From Methylococcus sp. Mc7 (GTDB lineage: Bacteria; Pseudomonadota; Gammaproteobacteria; Methylococcales; Methylococcaceae): DNA of 64,000 nt. The position numbers and the translations under genes are program-made. Of the stretch, positions 44,431 through 54,049 are shown piece after piece. The notes below the pieces were generated by a model, which was not told where the DNA came from, searched no databases, and was given only the letters and a program-made list of their open reading frames with translations. Location of the stretch: NCBI RefSeq assembly GCF_019285515.1, contig NZ_CP079095.1, positions 2,326,501 through 2,390,500 of the forward strand, written 5' to 3'. Positions within the stretch are counted from its first letter, which is position 1; every line of letters starts with the position of its first letter.

Positions 44431-45617
44431 GCGCCGATCCGGAATCCATCGGGGCGCGCTTCCTGCCGGAAGGCGAGGGCTTCCGTGTCGAGCCCCTGGG
44501 CGACGGCCTCATCAACCAGACCTGGCTGGTGTCTCCCGCCGCCTCAGCCCGTTTCGTGCTGCAGCGCATCAACGCCCGCGTGTTTGCGCATCCGGGGCGG
44601 ATCGCCGCCAATCTGCGCCGGATCCAGGTCCATGTTCACGGCGGCGATTCGGACTTCGCCGAACACTGGCCGGACCTGATCGCGCCGCGCGAGGGCGGCG
44701 ATGCGCTCGTCGATGCCGAAGGCGGCCACTGGCGGGCGCTACGCTACATCGAAGGCAGCCGAGTCCTGGAGCGGATCGCGACGGAGCGCCAAGCCTTGGA
44801 GGTCGGCCGGGTGCTGGGGGCCTTCCATGCCGCGCTGGCCGAAGTCGACAGCGCCTCGCTGGACGATCCGCTCCCGGATTTCCACATTGCGCCGGGGTAT
44901 CTCGCCCATCTGGATGCCATCCGGACATCTGCCGGGCTGGGCGATCCCGCGGTCCGCCGGGCCTTGGATTTCGTCGATGCGCGCCGGGAGTTCGTGCCGG
45001 TGCTGGAGCGGGCCAAGGCCGCCGGCCGTTTGCGTCCCCGAGTCATCCATGGCGACCCCAAGCTGGCCAACATCCTGTTCGACCGGGAAGGCGAGCGTGC
45101 CCTGACGCTCATCGATCTCGACACGGTCAAGCCGGGCCTGGTGCATTACGACATCGGCGACTGCCTGCGCTCCTGCTGCAACCGCTCCGGCGAATCCCCC
45201 GAAGACCCTGGCGCGACGCGCTTCGACCTGGCGCTGTGCGAGGCCATACTGCGAGGGTATCTCTCGGCGGCGGGACACATGCTGACGGCGGAGGACCGCG
45301 AGCACCTCTACGACGCCATCCGCCTGATCCCGCTCGAGCTCGGCATCCGTTTCCTGGCCGATCATCTGGCCGGCGACGTGTACTTCCGCACAGAAAGCCG
45401 CGGCCAGAATCTCCACCGGGCGCGGGTACAATTCCGGTTGGTGGAATGCATCGAAGAGGACGAAGCGGCGATACGGCGGATCGTGGCGGCGTCATTGCCT
45501 TCGATGGAAACCGACTACTTGCTGTCGACGCCGGCCAATGCCGCGGCCTTGGCGCGGGCGGTTGGGCAGGATCGGGCGGGACAGGCCGCACAGCGCGAAC
45601 CGATCGACGACGGCTGA
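44427..45617 (+). CDS. Aminoglycoside-phosphotransferase-fold kinase
   Basis: 396 aa. The N-lobe has LGDGLINQTWLV and FVLQRINARVF (the P-loop-like turn and ATP-binding strand). The catalytic loop is VIHGDPKLANILFD and the metal site LIDLDTVKPGLVHYDIGD. This pattern resembles N-acetylhexosamine 1-kinase and homoserine-kinase-like members of the family, so a small sugar or alcohol is the likely substrate. It is not an antibiotic-resistance enzyme on this evidence. Coupled to the Smr gene by ATGA. Confidence 0.85.
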   Translation: MSADPESIGARFLPEGEGFRVEPLGDGLINQTWLVSPAASARFVLQRINARVFAHPGRIAANLRRIQVHVHGGDSDFAEHWPDLIAPREGGDALVDAEGGHWRALRYIEGSRVLERIATERQALEVGRVLGAFHAALAEVDSASLDDPLPDFHIAPGYLAHLDAIRTSAGLGDPAVRRALDFVDARREFVPVLERAKAAGRLRPRVIHGDPKLANILFDREGERALTLIDLDTVKPGLVHYDIGDCLRSCCNRSGESPEDPGATRFDLALCEAILRGYLSAAGHMLTAEDREHLYDAIRLIPLELGIRFLADHLAGDVYFRTESRGQNLHRARVQFRLVECIEEDEAAIRRIVAASLPSMETDYLLSTPANAAALARAVGQDRAGQAAQREPIDDG

Positions 45618-45641
45618 TTGCGCGCCGTGCCCCTATAGCCA

Positions 45642-46676
45642 TCACTGCCCGGCTTTCAGCCTCTCCCAGTATTCGGTGTAGAGCCCGATCGCCTCACCCA
45701 GGTCGACCTGGTACTCCCCACGTCCGATCACGCTTGCCGGCGGGTAGATCACCGGATCGTTCCTGATTTCGGGCGGCAGGATCGCGACCGCGGCGGCATT
45801 CGGGGTGGCGTAGCCTACGGTCTCGCTTATCAGCCGGGCCACTTCCGGCCGCAGCAGGTAATCGATGAGCGCGTGCGCCTCTTCCGGGTTTTCGGCGTTC
45901 TCGAGGATCGCCAGGTTGTCCATCCACAGCAGAGGCCCTTCCGCGGCCTGGACGAAGCGGACGGCGGGGGCTTCCCGCGCGGCCAGGCAGGCGACGCCGT
46001 TCCAGATCATCCCCGCGTCCACTTCGCCGGTGATGAACAGGATCTGAGGCGCGTCGGAGCTGAACAGGCGCACGTTGGGCATCAGTTCGCGCAGCTTGCG
46101 GTAGGCCGCTTCGATGTGGGCGGGATCGGTCGAATTGACCGGCAGCCCCAGTACCAGCATGGCCATGTGGAATACCTCCCGCATGTCGTTGGGCAGCAGC
46201 AGGGCATGGCGGAACTGCGGCTGCCAGAGGTCGGCCCAGGCGTGCAGACTGGCGGGGGCTATCCGTTCGGCGTTGACCGCGATACCGGTCGTCCCCCACA
46301 GATAGGGCACGCTGTAACGGTTGCCGGGATCGAACGGCAGGTCGAGGTGGTGCGGATCGAGATTGCCGAAATGGGGCAGCCGCGAGCGGTCAAGCGGGCG
46401 CAGCAAGCCCTGTTTGCGCATCCGGTCGATCATGTAGGTGGACGGCACCACCAGGTCGTAGCCGCCGCCGTCGAGCAGCTTGACCTTGGCATACATCGCT
46501 TCGTTGCTGTCGTAGGTGGCGTAGTGCACCTGGACGCCGGTTTCGCGGGTGAAGCTCTCCAGCACCGCCGGCGGCAGATAATCCGACCAGTTGAAGAAGC
46601 GCAGCTCGCGCTGCCCCGCCGCGAGCGGCGCGAGGAATGCCGCGAGCGCGAATGCGGCCAGCCGGCGTCGGATCAT
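45642..46676 (-). CDS. potD: Polyamine ABC transporter substrate-binding protein PotD
   Basis: 344 aa. A signal peptide (about 1-21) is followed by LRFFNWSDYLPPAVLESF, the usual PotD/PotF start of the mature protein. Also seen are YDLVVPSTYMIDRMRKQGLL, YLWGTTGIAVN and MIWNGVACLAARE. It binds spermidine or putrescine in the periplasm. The ATG overlaps the potC stop (ATGA). It is the last gene of the operon. Confidence 0.93.
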   Translation of the reverse strand: MIRRRLAAFALAAFLAPLAAGQRELRFFNWSDYLPPAVLESFTRETGVQVHYATYDSNEAMYAKVKLLDGGGYDLVVPSTYMIDRMRKQGLLRPLDRSRLPHFGNLDPHHLDLPFDPGNRYSVPYLWGTTGIAVNAERIAPASLHAWADLWQPQFRHALLLPNDMREVFHMAMLVLGLPVNSTDPAHIEAAYRKLRELMPNVRLFSSDAPQILFITGEVDAGMIWNGVACLAAREAPAVRFVQAAEGPLLWMDNLAILENAENPEEAHALIDYLLRPEVARLISETVGYATPNAAAVAILPPEIRNDPVIYPPASVIGRGEYQVDLGEAIGLYTEYWERLKAGQ

Positions 46677-47485
46677 TCGCGGTCCTTCCGCAGCAGCCAC
46701 TGGGCGAGTACCACGAAGCTCAGCGAGACTGCGAACAGCAGCGAGGCGAGGGCGTTCACTTCCGGCTTCACGCCGAGCCGGACCATGGAATAGATGCGCA
46801 GCGGCAGGACTTCGAAATCGGGTCCGGTGACGAAGAAGCTGACCACGGCGTCGTCCAGCGACAGGGTGAAGCTCATCAGCCAGCCCGCGGCGATGGCCGG
46901 CAACGCCAGCGGCAACACGATACGGCGGACGGCGGTCCATTCCCCGGCGCCCAGATCGCGCGCCGCTTCGACCAGGGCGTTGTCGAATCCCTGTAGCCGC
47001 GCATGCACGGTGAGAGTGACGAAAGGCAGGCAGAAGCCGGTGTGCGCCAGCCACAGCGTGAACAGGCCCAACTCCAGCCGCAAGCCGAGGAACAGGACCA
47101 GCAGCGACACCGCCATGACGATGTCCGGCGACATCAGGGTGACGAACAGCAGACCCATCAGGAATGGCCTGCCGCGGAACCGGTAGCGGTGCAGCCCTAC
47201 CGCGCCCAAGCTGCCGATCATCGTGGCCAGGGTCGCCGACAGCGCCGCCACCACCAGCGAATTGCGGGCCGCCGCCAGGATTTCGGCATCGTTCGCCAGG
47301 CTTGTGTACCTGTCCAGGGTAAAGCCCTGCCAGCCGATGCCGTATCTCGAGGCGTTGAACGATCCCAGGATCAGCACAGCCAAAGGCAGATAAAGGAAGG
47401 CGTAGATCAATATGCCGTGCAGCCGGCCGAGCGGAATCGCCGCTACAATGCCCTTCCCCGGCTCAAAGCGGGCGGACTTTCTCAT
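46673..47485 (-). CDS. potC: Polyamine ABC transporter permease PotC
   Basis: 270 aa with six hydrophobic helices. The EAA loop that docks to the ATPase is VEAARDLGAGEWTAVRRIVL. The ATG at 47485 follows a TTG at 47491; either could start. Its 5' end is only 23 bases from the start of the opposite-strand GFA gene, so unlike a normal potB-potC junction it needs transcription through, or a promoter inside, that gene. Confidence 0.93.
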   Translation of the reverse strand: MRKSARFEPGKGIVAAIPLGRLHGILIYAFLYLPLAVLILGSFNASRYGIGWQGFTLDRYTSLANDAEILAAARNSLVVAALSATLATMIGSLGAVGLHRYRFRGRPFLMGLLFVTLMSPDIVMAVSLLVLFLGLRLELGLFTLWLAHTGFCLPFVTLTVHARLQGFDNALVEAARDLGAGEWTAVRRIVLPLALPAIAAGWLMSFTLSLDDAVVSFFVTGPDFEVLPLRIYSMVRLGVKPEVNALASLLFAVSLSFVVLAQWLLRKDRE

Positions 47486-47508
47486 TCTCAAGACTCATCG
47501 TCCTTCAC

Positions 47509-47904
47509 ATGACCGAATATGTCGTTCATCGCGGCGGCTGCCACTGCGGCGCGGTCGCCTTCGAAGTCACTGCCTGGCGCGACCTCGTGGTGCAGGAATG
47601 CAATTGCTCCATCTGCGGCATGACCGGATTCCAGCACCTGATCGTTCCGGCATCCCGATTCAAACTCCTGCGCGGCGAAGACGCCCTGGTGTCCTACAGC
47701 TTCAACACCGGCGTGGCCCGGCATTTGTTCTGCGGGCATTGCGGCATCAAATCGTTCTACGTTCCCCGCTCCAATCCGGACGGCTACAGCGTCAACGTGC
47801 GTTGCCTGGACCCTTCCACCGTGGGCCGGCTGACGGTCGAGCCGTTCGACGGCCGCAACTGGGAGGCGAGCGCGGCTGCGCTGGCGCATCTGTCGCGGGA
47901 CTAG
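47509..47904 (+). CDS. GFA-family (DUF636/CENP-V) zinc protein
   Basis: 131 aa. The zinc cysteines are in GGCHCGAVAFEV, ECNCSICGMTGF and LFCGHCGIKSFYVPR. Related proteins include the glutathione-dependent formaldehyde-activating protein Gfa of Paracoccus, which is suggestive in a one-carbon organism but not proof, because most family members are uncharacterised. It lies on the plus strand between potB and potC, overlapping the potB stop by 4 bases. Confidence 0.92.
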   Translation: MTEYVVHRGGCHCGAVAFEVTAWRDLVVQECNCSICGMTGFQHLIVPASRFKLLRGEDALVSYSFNTGVARHLFCGHCGIKSFYVPRSNPDGYSVNVRCLDPSTVGRLTVEPFDGRNWEASAAALAHLSRD

Positions 47905-48752
47905 CCATCCGGAGCGATGCGGTTCGCCGCCCGCGCATAGAGCGCCAGGAAAGCCAGCAGCAGGGTGATCAGCACCAGGCTGGCGGCGGCGCCGAAGGGC
48001 CAGTCCTGGGCTTCCAGGAATTGGTCCTTGAGCAGGTTGCCGACCAGCAGATGGCGCGAACCGCCCAGCACGTCGCCCACGTAGAACAAGCCCAGCGCCG
48101 GCAGGAACACCAGCAGGCAGCCGGCGACGATGCCGGGCAGGGTCAGCGGCAGGACCACGTGCCGGAACCGCCGGAACGGGCCGGCGCCGAGGTCCTGGGC
48201 GGCTTCCAGCAGGCGGGAATCGAGCTTTTCCAGGCTGCCGTACAGCGGCAGGATCATGAACGGCAGCAGCACGTAGACCAGGCCGATGATCTCGGCGGTC
48301 TGCGTGTAGAGCAGTCGCACCGGCTGATCGATCAGCCCCGCGGCCAGCAGCAGGTGGTTCACCGCTCCCTTGGCCGCGAGCAGGCCGCGGATGGCGTAGA
48401 TGCGCACCAGCGAGTTGGTCCAGAAAGGGACGATCACCAGGGTCAGCAGCAGCGGGCGCAGCCGCCGCCGGGCGCGGGCCAGGCCATAGGCGAAGGGATA
48501 GCCCAGCAGCAGGCAGAGCAAGGTGGCGATCAGCGCCGTCGCGAAGGATTCGGCGAAGACGTGCAGGTAGATCGGGTCGGTCAGCCGGCGGTAGTTGTCG
48601 AGCGTCGCGGGCCAGCCGGCGAAGCCCGCCCGATCCCGGCTGAGGAGGCTCAGCCCCGCCACCAGCAGGTTGGGCGCCAGCACGAACAGCAGCAGCCAGC
48701 CGGAAAGGAGGCCGACGGCCGCTGTCTTGAGCGCTTCAGGCTTCGGCGTCAT
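47901..48752 (-). CDS. potB: Polyamine ABC transporter permease PotB
   Basis: 283 aa with about six membrane helices. The EAA loop is LLEAAQDLGAGPFRRFRHVV and the typical IRIYA...GLL segment reads VRIYAIRGLLAAKGAVNHLL. It pairs with PotC to form the channel. It overlaps the potA end by 17 bases, so potA and potB are coupled. Confidence 0.93.
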   Translation of the reverse strand: MTPKPEALKTAAVGLLSGWLLLFVLAPNLLVAGLSLLSRDRAGFAGWPATLDNYRRLTDPIYLHVFAESFATALIATLLCLLLGYPFAYGLARARRRLRPLLLTLVIVPFWTNSLVRIYAIRGLLAAKGAVNHLLLAAGLIDQPVRLLYTQTAEIIGLVYVLLPFMILPLYGSLEKLDSRLLEAAQDLGAGPFRRFRHVVLPLTLPGIVAGCLLVFLPALGLFYVGDVLGGSRHLLVGNLLKDQFLEAQDWPFGAAASLVLITLLLAFLALYARAANRIAPDG

Positions 48753-49833
48753 GGGCGAGCACGATTTCCCAGCCGGGCGTCCAGCTGACGCGGACCCGCT
48801 GGCCCGGCGGATGGTCCAGCGCCGGCGCGTCCTCGCGGAAGAATTCGCTGGCCTTGATCCGCGGCCCGGCGTCCAGGGCGATCAGGGTGTCCAGGGTCAC
48901 GCCGCGGTAGGTGCGTTCCAGCACCCGCCCGGCAAGGCCGCCGTCGCCGTTGGCGCCGTCGTGCACGTGCAGATCCTCCGGCCGCAGCAGCAGGGCGACC
49001 TTCTCGCCGATGCCGAAATGCCGGCCGCTCTGCACGGCAAGCGGCGTACCCGCCAGATCGACGGTGAGGGTGTCCGGACCCGTTACAGCCGTGACGGTCG
49101 CTTCCAGCACGTTGCTCTCGCCGGCGAACTGCGCCACGAACAGGTTCGCCGGACGCTCGTAGATGTCGCGGGGCGCTCCCAGTTGCTCGATACGCCCGTC
49201 GCGCATGACGGCGATGCGGTCCGAGATCGACAGGGCCTCCTCCCGGTCGTGGGTCACGAAGACGAAGGTGATGCCGGTCTGCCGTTGCAGTTCCTTGAGC
49301 TCCATCTGCATCTCCCGACGCAGCCGGTAGTCCAGGGCGCTTAGGCATTCGTCCAGCAGCAGCACCCGCGGGCGGTTGACCAGGGCGCGGGCCAGCGCCA
49401 CCCGCTGCTGCTGGCCGCCGGACAGTTGCAGCGGCCGGCGTCCGCCGAGCCCTTCCATACGCACCATGCGCAACGCCGATTCGGTCCTTTCCCGGATTTC
49501 CGCGCCGCCGAGCTTCCGCATCCTCAGGCCGAAGGCGACATTCTCGAACACGCTGAGGTGGGGAAACAGGGCATAGCTCTGGAATACCGTATTCACGTCG
49601 CGCGCTTCCGGCGGCACGCCGGCGAGCGTTCGGCCGTCCAGGAGGATTTCGCCCGAATCCGGAGTTTCGAAGCCCGCCAGCAGGCGCAGCACGGTGGTCT
49701 TGCCGCAGCCCGACGGGCCGAGCAGGCTGAGCAGCTCGCCTTCCCTCGGCTCGAGATCGAAGTCGCGGAGCGCGCAATGGGTGCCGTAGTGCTTGGAAAC
49801 GGAGTGGAAACTGGCGATGGACGGTTTCGTCAT
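48736..49833 (-). CDS. potA: Polyamine ABC transporter ATPase PotA
   Basis: 365 aa. Walker A GPSGCGKTT, Q-loop VFQSYALFPHLSVFENVAFG, signature LSGGQQQRVALARAL, Walker B RVLLLDECLSALD (the usual Glu-Pro reads Glu-Cys) and the H-loop VTHDREEAL. A C-terminal TOBE domain follows (LLLRPEDLHVHD). It starts at ATG 49833 with only a weak ribosome site. First gene of potABCD. Confidence 0.94.
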   Translation of the reverse strand: MTKPSIASFHSVSKHYGTHCALRDFDLEPREGELLSLLGPSGCGKTTVLRLLAGFETPDSGEILLDGRTLAGVPPEARDVNTVFQSYALFPHLSVFENVAFGLRMRKLGGAEIRERTESALRMVRMEGLGGRRPLQLSGGQQQRVALARALVNRPRVLLLDECLSALDYRLRREMQMELKELQRQTGITFVFVTHDREEALSISDRIAVMRDGRIEQLGAPRDIYERPANLFVAQFAGESNVLEATVTAVTGPDTLTVDLAGTPLAVQSGRHFGIGEKVALLLRPEDLHVHDGANGDGGLAGRVLERTYRGVTLDTLIALDAGPRIKASEFFREDAPALDHPPGQRVRVSWTPGWEIVLAHDAEA

Positions 49834-49983
49834 GGCCGCTATTGTCCGATTTTCCGGGACGCTCCGGAACCTCGGCCCGCGAGAAGCGCACATCCGCAGG
49901 GAGGGCTGTCATAATAAGGCGTTTGACCGGACCTTATACTTTTCCCACCCGGCTTGCCGCGGTGGTGCCGAAACGTGAAACTC

Positions 49984-50646
49984 ATGAGCCACTCCTTCAC
50001 CCCGCCGTTCTCCCGCCTTCCCGAGAGCCTGCCGATTTTTCCGCTGCCCGGAGCAGTGGTGATGCCCGGCTGCCAGCTGCCCCTCAACATCTTCGAACCC
50101 CGCTACCTCAACATGGTGTTCGATGCACTGGGGGCGGACCGGATGATCGGCATGGTGCAGCCCGACCCTTCCGCGATGGACGAGGACGCGGCGGCGGTGT
50201 GCCGGACGGGTACCGCCGGACGTATCACTTCCTTCAGCGAGACTCAGGACGGCCGCCTGATCATCGTGCTCACCGGCATATGCCGTTTCGACGTCGGCGA
50301 GGAACTGGCGGTCACGCGGGGCTACCGGCGGGTGGTGGCCCGCTGGGAGCGTTTTTCCGCCGACTACGAAACCGACGAGGGCGAATGCGAAGAATGCCAC
50401 CGCCTTTATTCGTTGCTCAGGGCTTACTTCGCCCGCAAGTCGATGGAGGTCGACGACCTGCTGTTGGAGAAAATGCCGGCCACGTCCTTGGTCAACCTCA
50501 TGATCGGCCAACTGCCTTTCGAAACGGCCGAGAGGCAGGCGCTGGTGGAGGCGGTGTCCATCGGGGACCGGCTGGACCACCTGGCGCAGCTGCTCGAGTT
50601 CAAGCTTGCGGAGCCACAGGCGCAGGGCTCCGTGAGACGCCACTGA
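49984..50646 (+). CDS. Lon N-terminal (LON substrate-binding) domain protein
   Basis: 220 aa. It starts after the ATG with LPIFPLPGAVVMPGCQLPLN and then IFEPRYLNMVFDAL, the LON substrate-binding domain without ATPase or protease parts. GTAGRITSFSETQDGRLIIV and GICRFDV follow. The C-terminal helices (LVNLMIGQLPFETAERQALV) are as in other stand-alone members. Function is not established; a role in substrate delivery or regulation is only a guess. Confidence 0.92.
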   Translation: MSHSFTPPFSRLPESLPIFPLPGAVVMPGCQLPLNIFEPRYLNMVFDALGADRMIGMVQPDPSAMDEDAAAVCRTGTAGRITSFSETQDGRLIIVLTGICRFDVGEELAVTRGYRRVVARWERFSADYETDEGECEECHRLYSLLRAYFARKSMEVDDLLLEKMPATSLVNLMIGQLPFETAERQALVEAVSIGDRLDHLAQLLEFKLAEPQAQGSVRRH

Positions 50647-50734
50647 TGGTGCCGCCGGCACCGAACGCGGAGGCACTTGTGCGGTCCGCCGGTGTCGGGC
50701 AAGATCGGCGTCGGCGCGCAGCGAGGAGATTCGA

Positions 50735-51865
50735 ATGGAGTTGGACGGAAAACGGGTTTCGGGAGGGAACGTGACGGGTCCTTCTCCCTCCGCTGCCGGT
50801 CCGGCCTCGCCCGAGTTCGAGAGCGGCGACCCTGCGGCGGCCTTCAAGGCGTGGGTGGCGAAAGCCGAAGCCGGGGACGCCGGGGCGCAGCGGCGCCTCG
50901 GCCTGTGTTTCCGGGATGGCGTCGGCACGGACAGGGACATTCACCAGGCGATCGCCTGGTACCGGCGTTCCGCCGCGCAAGGCGAGCCGGCGGCGGCGCT
51001 CGAACTGGGGCTCATTCTCGAGGCCGGCCTCGGATTCCCCCCCGACCATGGCGAGGCGGGAAAGTGGTACCGTGTGGCGCTGGACCAGTGGCGGGACCGC
51101 GCGGAAGGCGGTGATGCCGTGGCGCAGCTCGTCCTCGGCCTCTGCCATGAGGCGGGAGCAGGCGTCGCGGCCGGCTACCGGGAGGCTCTGAAATGGTACG
51201 GCCGTTCGGCGGAACGAGGTTGTGCCCACGCCCAGTGGGCGTTGGGGCGCTTGTACGAGGACGGTCTGGGCGTCGTCCGCGATTATGCCGAAGCGGTTCG
51301 TTGCTATCGGGCCGGCGCATTCCAGGGACATGCCCGCGCCTGTTTCAACCTGGGCCTGATGGCCGAATTGGGGCTGGGCATGGCGCGCGACACGGAAGGC
51401 TCCCTGCGCTGGTACGGCAAGGCCCTGGAAGCCTGGCGGCGGCAGGCGGAGTACGGCGACCCCGCCGCCCAGGCGGCGCTCGCGGCCATGTACGAAGCCG
51501 GCCATGGCGTGGCCAAGGACTACGCCGAGGCGGCCCGCTGGTACCGGCGGGCCGCGGGGTTGGGCAATCCGCTGGCCCAGTTCGAACTCGGGCGGTTGTG
51601 CATGGAAGGCCTGGGTGTGGAGCGCAACGACGCCGAAGCGGTAGACTGGTTCCGGCTTGCGGCCGAGCGCGTCCATGCGGACGCGCAGTTCCATCTGGGT
51701 CTGATGTACGAGCAGGGCCGCGGCGTGACGCGCAATTTCGAAGAGGCGTTCCGCTGGTATGACATGGCGGCGGATGAAGGGCCGGCCAGACGCTGGGACG
51801 CGTTCCACCGTATCGCCCCCTCGGCGGGCGAGATGCCGGAGGGAAGCGGCTTTGGCGCGTGGTAG
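50735..51865 (+). CDS. Sel1-repeat protein
   Basis: 376 aa with about seven tandem Sel1-like (TPR-related) repeats of 36-44 residues from residue 35 on. Each has the AQxxLGxxYExGxGVxxDxxEAxxWYRxAA pattern: for example AQRRLGLCFRDGVGTDRD, AQFELGRLCMEGLGVERN and AQFHLGLMYEQGRGVTRN. No signal peptide or catalytic domain was seen. Such proteins are scaffolds for protein contacts. Good GAGGAG site before the ATG. Confidence 0.92.
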   Translation: MELDGKRVSGGNVTGPSPSAAGPASPEFESGDPAAAFKAWVAKAEAGDAGAQRRLGLCFRDGVGTDRDIHQAIAWYRRSAAQGEPAAALELGLILEAGLGFPPDHGEAGKWYRVALDQWRDRAEGGDAVAQLVLGLCHEAGAGVAAGYREALKWYGRSAERGCAHAQWALGRLYEDGLGVVRDYAEAVRCYRAGAFQGHARACFNLGLMAELGLGMARDTEGSLRWYGKALEAWRRQAEYGDPAAQAALAAMYEAGHGVAKDYAEAARWYRRAAGLGNPLAQFELGRLCMEGLGVERNDAEAVDWFRLAAERVHADAQFHLGLMYEQGRGVTRNFEEAFRWYDMAADEGPARRWDAFHRIAPSAGEMPEGSGFGAW

Positions 51866-52002
51866 CCGCCTGAAGTCCGTGGGATTTTTGAACGCTCGAA
51901 GTCACGCATCGTCAGACGGATGCACGAATACCGAACGGTGTCCCGGCGGACTGCCGGGACTCGATTCCCGAACATTGGCAACATAGCGGAGAGGGGTGAA
52001 CA

Positions 52003-53994
52003 ATGAGCAAGGAACGGGAACCATCCGTGAACCGGCATTTCGCGGTGCCTTTGATTGCAGTCGCCGGACTGTCGGCCGTGTTGGCCGGCGAAGCCCAGGC
52101 GGGCACGTTCCGGCACGCCGCCAGACCCATTCCGGGGCAGTACATCGTGATCTTCCGGAGTGAAGCCGCGAGCGCTTCGGGCCTCGATGGCCTGCTGAGC
52201 CGGCTGGGCCGGATATACAACGCCGCGCCGGCGGACGTCTGGCGGCACGCCGTCAAGGGGTTTCTGGCAAGGATGTCGCCGGTGGAGGCCGCGGCACTGG
52301 CGAACGATCCCTCCGTCGCCCTGGTGGAGGAGGACGGCATCATTTCGATCCACGCCACCCAGTCCGGCGCAACCTGGGGGCTGGACCGGATCGACCAGGC
52401 CGGTCCCCCGCTGAATGGCACCTACACGTACAACACCACGGGTCAGGGCGTCACGGCCTACGTGATCGACACCGGCATCCGGACCAGCCATTCGCAGTTC
52501 GGCGGCCGGGCCAGCGAGGGTTATACGGCGATCAACGACGGTTGGGGCGCCCGCGACTGCGACGGCCACGGCACGCATGTCGCGGGAACCATCGGCGGCT
52601 CGACTCACGGCGTCGCCAAGGACGTCAAACTGGTTTCGGTACGGGTCCTCGATTGCAATGGTTCGGGAACCACGTCCGGAGCGATCGCCGGAGTGAACTG
52701 GGTCACCGCCAACCGGCAGCTTCCCGCCGTCGCCAACATGAGCCTGGGCGGAGGCGCCTCGCAGGCGCTCGACACCGCGGTGCAGAATTCGATCGATGCG
52801 GGCGTGACCTATGCGGTCGCCGCCGGCAATTCCAACAGGAATGCCTGCAACGAGTCGCCCGGCCGCACCGCTGCCGCCTTGACCGTGGGGGCCACCACTT
52901 CTTCCGACGCCCGCGCGAGCTACTCCAACTACGGAACCTGCCTGGATATTTTCGCGCCGGGCAGCAGCATCACTTCCGCGAGCAACGCAGGCGACAACGC
53001 AACCCAGGTCATGAGCGGCACGTCGATGGCGACGCCGCATGTCGCCGGGGCTGCCGCCTTGTATCTCTCCGCCTTCCCGGGCGCGACGCCGGCACAGGTC
53101 GCATCGGCATTGACCTCCGACGCGACTCTCAACAAGGTCGGCGGGGCGGGCACGGGGTCTCCCAATCGCCTGCTGTACACGGGTTTCATCGCGGCGCCCG
53201 CCGTCGACACGACGCCGCCGCAGGTGACGCTCACGGCGCCGGCCGCGTCGGCCACTTTGACCGGGGCGGTGAATCTTGCCGCCAACGCCGCGGACGAGAA
53301 CGGAGGAAGCGGCATTTCCAAGGTCGAATTCCGCGTCGATGGCAATGTCGTGGGGACCGACGCATCGTCACCGTACGGCGTAAGCTGGGACTCCGCGTCG
53401 GTTGAGGACGGCTCCCATGTCTTCGACGCGATCGCCACCGACAATGCCGGGAATTCGGCCGTCTCGAATTCGGTCAGCGCCGACACGGCGAACAGCGGCG
53501 AACCTTCGCCCGCATGTTCCACGACCGTGCAGCTCCTGGCGAATCCCGGATTCGAAAGCGGTACGGCGGCATGGACCGCGTCCGCGGGGGTCATAGACGA
53601 TTCCAGTTCGGCACCGGCGCACAGCGGAAACTGGAAGGCGTGGCTGAACGGCTATGGCACGACGCATACCGACGACCTGTATCAGCAGGTCACGGTGCCG
53701 GTCGACGCCTGCACCGCGAACTTCAGTTTCTGGCTGCGGATCGCTACCAGCGAATTCACCAGCGCGCCGGCGCGCGACACGCTGACGGTGACGGTGCGCA
53801 ATACCGCCGGCACCGTGTTGCAGACCCTGGCGACCTATTCGAACAGGAACCGCTCCTCGGGATACGTGCAAAGGAGCTTCGATCTTTCCGAGTACAAGGG
53901 ACAAACCATCCGCCTCCAATTCCGGGGCGTCGAGAATTCGTCCCGGGCCACCAGCTTCCTCGTCGATGACGTGGAGCTGGCGGTGACGCAATAG
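52003..53994 (+). CDS. Secreted subtilase (proteinase K-like) with I9 propeptide and C-terminal beta domains
   Basis: 663 aa. Signal peptide (about 1-33), then an inhibitor-I9 propeptide ([17 protein letters not shown] to [11 protein letters not shown]). The S8 domain has the Asp in [19 protein letters not shown], His in [15 protein letters not shown], Asn in [15 protein letters not shown] and Ser in [18 protein letters not shown]. After [12 protein letters not shown] comes an Ig-like Big domain ([19 protein letters not shown]), and then a jelly-roll carbohydrate-binding-like end ([14 protein letters not shown] to [10 protein letters not shown]). It is an exported protease. A PrcB-like gene follows 55 bases on. 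Confidence 0.95.
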   Translation: MSKEREPSVNRHFAVPLIAVAGLSAVLAGEAQAGTFRHAARPIPGQYIVIFRSEAASASGLDGLLSRLGRIYNAAPADVWRHAVKGFLARMSPVEAAALANDPSVALVEEDGIISIHATQSGATWGLDRIDQAGPPLNGTYTYNTTGQGVTAYVIDTGIRTSHSQFGGRASEGYTAINDGWGARDCDGHGTHVAGTIGGSTHGVAKDVKLVSVRVLDCNGSGTTSGAIAGVNWVTANRQLPAVANMSLGGGASQALDTAVQNSIDAGVTYAVAAGNSNRNACNESPGRTAAALTVGATTSSDARASYSNYGTCLDIFAPGSSITSASNAGDNATQVMSGTSMATPHVAGAAALYLSAFPGATPAQVASALTSDATLNKVGGAGTGSPNRLLYTGFIAAPAVDTTPPQVTLTAPAASATLTGAVNLAANAADENGGSGISKVEFRVDGNVVGTDASSPYGVSWDSASVEDGSHVFDAIATDNAGNSAVSNSVSADTANSGEPSPACSTTVQLLANPGFESGTAAWTASAGVIDDSSSAPAHSGNWKAWLNGYGTTHTDDLYQQVTVPVDACTANFSFWLRIATSEFTSAPARDTLTVTVRNTAGTVLQTLATYSNRNRSSGYVQRSFDLSEYKGQTIRLQFRGVENSSRATSFLVDDVELAVTQ

Positions 53995-54049
53995 CGTTTC
54001 TTGAATCGGGGAGGGGCGCTGTCGGCCCCTTCCCCACATGAGGCTGCCG

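Noticed and set aside
44427-45617. Aminoglycoside resistance gene
   Set aside because: It has only the shared kinase fold. The pattern is closer to sugar or homoserine-type kinases, and it lies in a housekeeping setting.
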